From positions 1 through 6,144 of the forward strand of contig DDTZ01000008.1 of NCBI GenBank assembly GCA_002344565.1: DNA of 6,144 nucleotides, read 5' to 3'. The stretch comes from Bdellovibrionaceae bacterium UBA2351. Its GTDB lineage: Bacteria; Bdellovibrionota; Bdellovibrionia; Bdellovibrionales; Bdellovibrionaceae. Each line of letters starts with the position of its first letter. The first letter of the stretch is position 1. Under the pieces are notes generated by a model. The model ran no database searches. It saw only the letters and a program-made list of their open reading frames with translations, and was not told where the DNA came from. Shown piece by piece: positions 5,278 through 6,144 of the stretch. Made by a program: the position numbers and the translations under genes.

Positions 5278-5781
5278 TTAAGATACTTTAGATGCTGTTA
5301 CATCTTTTAGCTCTTGGTTGGTTTTTTTTGAGCCCAATAGTTTATCAAAGAAACTAGCTTTTCCAGATTGAATCTGGATGTGGCGCGGTTTTGCGGCTGG
5401 CGTTTTCGGAAGATACAGTTCCAGCACTCCATTTTCATAGCGCGCTTCAATTTTGTCGGCCTCAACGGCTTCTGGCAACGAAAAGCTTCGTTTAAAATAG
5501 CCGTAAGATTTTTCCGACGTCGCTCGCTTACGTTCGCCCGAGATAGTTAATATATCATCTGACATTTCAATTTTGATATCGTCCTGCTTCATTCCAGGAA
5601 GATCCAAGCTCATTAGATAGTAGTCGCCAGATTCTGTAATTTCAGATGCCGGACTAAATGATCGTTCGCTGTAGGATTTATTTGCGACCGAACGATTCCA
5701 GTCATCCAAAAATCTATCCATTTCACTCCAAATATCAGAAGTGAAACCGCGTGTTGGAATATAAGTAGTTAACATTCTCAT
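5278..5781 (-). CDS. hsp20: Hsp20-family small heat-shock protein, 167 aa
   Basis: This is an ATP-independent holdase chaperone that binds unfolding proteins in the cytoplasm and forms oligomers. The alpha-crystallin domain spans about 42-137. It starts with FSPASEITE and includes DLPGMKQDDIKIE (60-72), LTISGERK (78-85), the FKRSFSLPE segment (96-104) and the hallmark ENGVLEL (116-122). The C-terminal I-x-I motif that docks into a neighbouring subunit is at I135-Q-I137. The N-terminal arm (1-41) is short and Trp/Phe-containing. The tail after I-x-I is about 30 residues, longer than in typical bacterial members, and rich in Lys and Ser. AGGAGG at 5788-5793 sits six bases before the ATG, an almost ideal ribosome site. 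The 87-aa exported protein gene ends 26 bases upstream, so the two are likely one operon. No CIRCE element or clear heat-shock promoter is visible. Confidence 0.96.
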   Translation of the reverse strand: MRMLTTYIPTRGFTSDIWSEMDRFLDDWNRSVANKSYSERSFSPASEITESGDYYLMSLDLPGMKQDDIKIEMSDDILTISGERKRATSEKSYGYFKRSFSLPEAVEADKIEARYENGVLELYLPKTPAAKPRHIQIQSGKASFFDKLLGSKKTNQELKDVTASKVS

Positions 5782-5787
5782 TTCATA

Positions 5788-5793
5788 CCTCCT
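5788..5793 (-). promoter_or_regulatory. strong Shine-Dalgarno of hsp20
   Basis: On the minus strand AGGAGG is six bases before the ATG at 5781. It fixes that start over a second in-frame ATG two codons later. The site is near-consensus, implying efficient translation when the message is present. I found no good pairing partner in the short leader that would form a ROSE or fourU thermometer. Confidence 0.75.
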
Positions 5794-5807
5794 CTAAATA
5801 GTTTAAG

Positions 5808-6071
5808 TTACTTATTTGAAAGTGTGTTTTGAGTTATAACTTTGTCAAGTTCAGGACAAAGTAAAATATTTTTCGAGTTCGGTAGCAACAATAGTTCATC
5901 TACCCAATTTCGTTGCTCGCACGGGTCAGCCAATACAGATGGCTTGGATACATTACTAGCTGTATCAGCATTGAGGCCGCTATTGGCGCTACATATAATT
6001 GTAAATAGGGCGATAAAGCCCGTGGTGACAAAAAAACGATGCAAAAATTTGAGCCAGAATGAAATATACAT
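5808..6071 (-). CDS. small exported protein of unknown function, 87 aa
   Basis: The start is well supported: GGAGG (6078-6082) lies six bases before the ATG on the minus strand. Residues 1-29 form a signal peptide or anchor, with Lys and His-Arg near the front, the hydrophobic stretch 13-27 and CSA before N30. Cleavage at A29 or A35 is possible. C27 does not sit in a lipobox. The remaining chain of roughly 55 residues carries C51 and C72, which could pair. Its conserved-looking core is WVDELLLLPNS (56-66). No family recognised. It lies 26 bases upstream of hsp20 on the same strand and is probably co-transcribed, so it may be stress-linked; that is inference from position only. Overlapping frames on both strands are shadows, since none has a ribosome site like this one. 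Confidence 0.72.
   Translation of the reverse strand: MYISFWLKFLHRFFVTTGFIALFTIICSANSGLNADTASNVSKPSVLADPCEQRNWVDELLLLPNSKNILLCPELDKVITQNTLSNK
5839..5862. repeat. perfect 8-base inverted repeat upstream of hsp20
   Basis: ACTTTGTC (5839-5846) and GACAAAGT (5855-5862) are exact inverted copies separated by 8 bases. They lie in the last codons of the 87-aa gene, about 58-81 bases before the hsp20 start. On the minus strand the repeat overlaps a perfect TTGACA (5843-5848), but no good -10 box follows. An operator is possible; chance is also quite possible, because in about 6 kb one or two such repeats are expected when loops up to 20 bases are allowed. Confidence 0.3.
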
Positions 6072-6144
6072 AAGCGTCCTCCATTACGCAATCATTGGCT
6101 GAAGTGAAAATCCTTGATTGATTGTTTTTCTAAACGCTTCTAAA

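Noticed and set aside
5778..5786. Three-codon micro-ORF (ATG AAA TGA) overlapping the hsp20 start
   Set aside because: Its ATG is only one base from AGGAGG, too close for efficient initiation, so it is more likely accidental than an upstream regulatory ORF.
5782..5860. RNA thermometer (ROSE or fourU) or CIRCE element before hsp20
   Set aside because: No run of U or UCCU-like sequence able to pair with AGGAGG is seen in the short leader, and no TTAGCACTC-type inverted repeat is present.
5900..6091. Alternative minus-strand 63-codon frame overlapping the 87-aa gene
   Set aside because: It starts across the ribosome site of the 87-aa gene and has no site of its own.
5842..6102. Plus-strand 86-codon frame opposite the 87-aa exported protein gene
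   Set aside because: The minus-strand gene has GGAGG at ideal spacing, a signal peptide and an operon position; the plus frame has none of these and looks like its shadow.
1..6144. Defence island, CRISPR array, toxin-antitoxin pair, phage or transposon
   Set aside because: No regularly spaced short repeats, transposase, integrase, nuclease or toxin-like genes are visible; the genes are housekeeping or small exported proteins.

Overview
The window suggests a mid-to-low GC, Gram-negative-type bacterial chromosome. It is gene-dense, with Shine-Dalgarno sequences before most genes, several exported small proteins and one outer-membrane-type lipoprotein. The mix of unrecognised secreted proteins with ordinary housekeeping genes would fit a Bdellovibrio-like lineage. 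That assignment is only an impression from protein style; no marker gene here proves it. I see no rRNA, tRNA, CRISPR array, transposase or phage gene.

Layout. Positions 1-110 probably hold the tail of an upstream gene whose TGA would overlap the start of a 504-residue exported protein of unknown function (107-1621). A 210-residue unknown protein with an acidic tail follows (1663-2295). It converges on a minus-strand Hva1/DUF2945 TUDOR-like protein (2292-2540), and the two genes share a CTAG that is TAG on both strands. Next come a plus-strand GFA-family zinc protein (2603-2965) and an RluA-type pseudouridine synthase (3024-3875). The synthase also overlaps, stop codon on stop codon, with a convergent minus-strand gene for a 90-residue secreted protein (3872-4144). 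Upstream of that gene on the same strand, 25 bases away, is a repeat lipoprotein (4170-4712) built from 23-residue units with a perfect cysteine lattice. A 221-base intergenic stretch holds promoter-like elements and a GC-rich palindrome between direct repeats. It ends in a gene for a four-cysteine, ferredoxin-like protein (4934-5230) that appears to be leaderless. A strong hairpin separates this from a minus-strand pair: an 87-residue exported protein (5808-6071) followed by an Hsp20 small heat-shock protein (5278-5781).

How the genes may work together. The clearest functional units are the two minus-strand pairs. In one, the lipoprotein and the 90-residue secreted protein are both exported and rich in paired cysteines. 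In the other, the 87-residue exported protein and Hsp20 are 26 bases apart and each has a strong ribosome binding site. The remaining genes look like unrelated neighbours. The window does not show a recognisable defence system or biosynthetic cluster. Its most distinctive items are the cysteine-lattice lipoprotein, the apparently leaderless gene and the two stop-overlapping convergent gene pairs.
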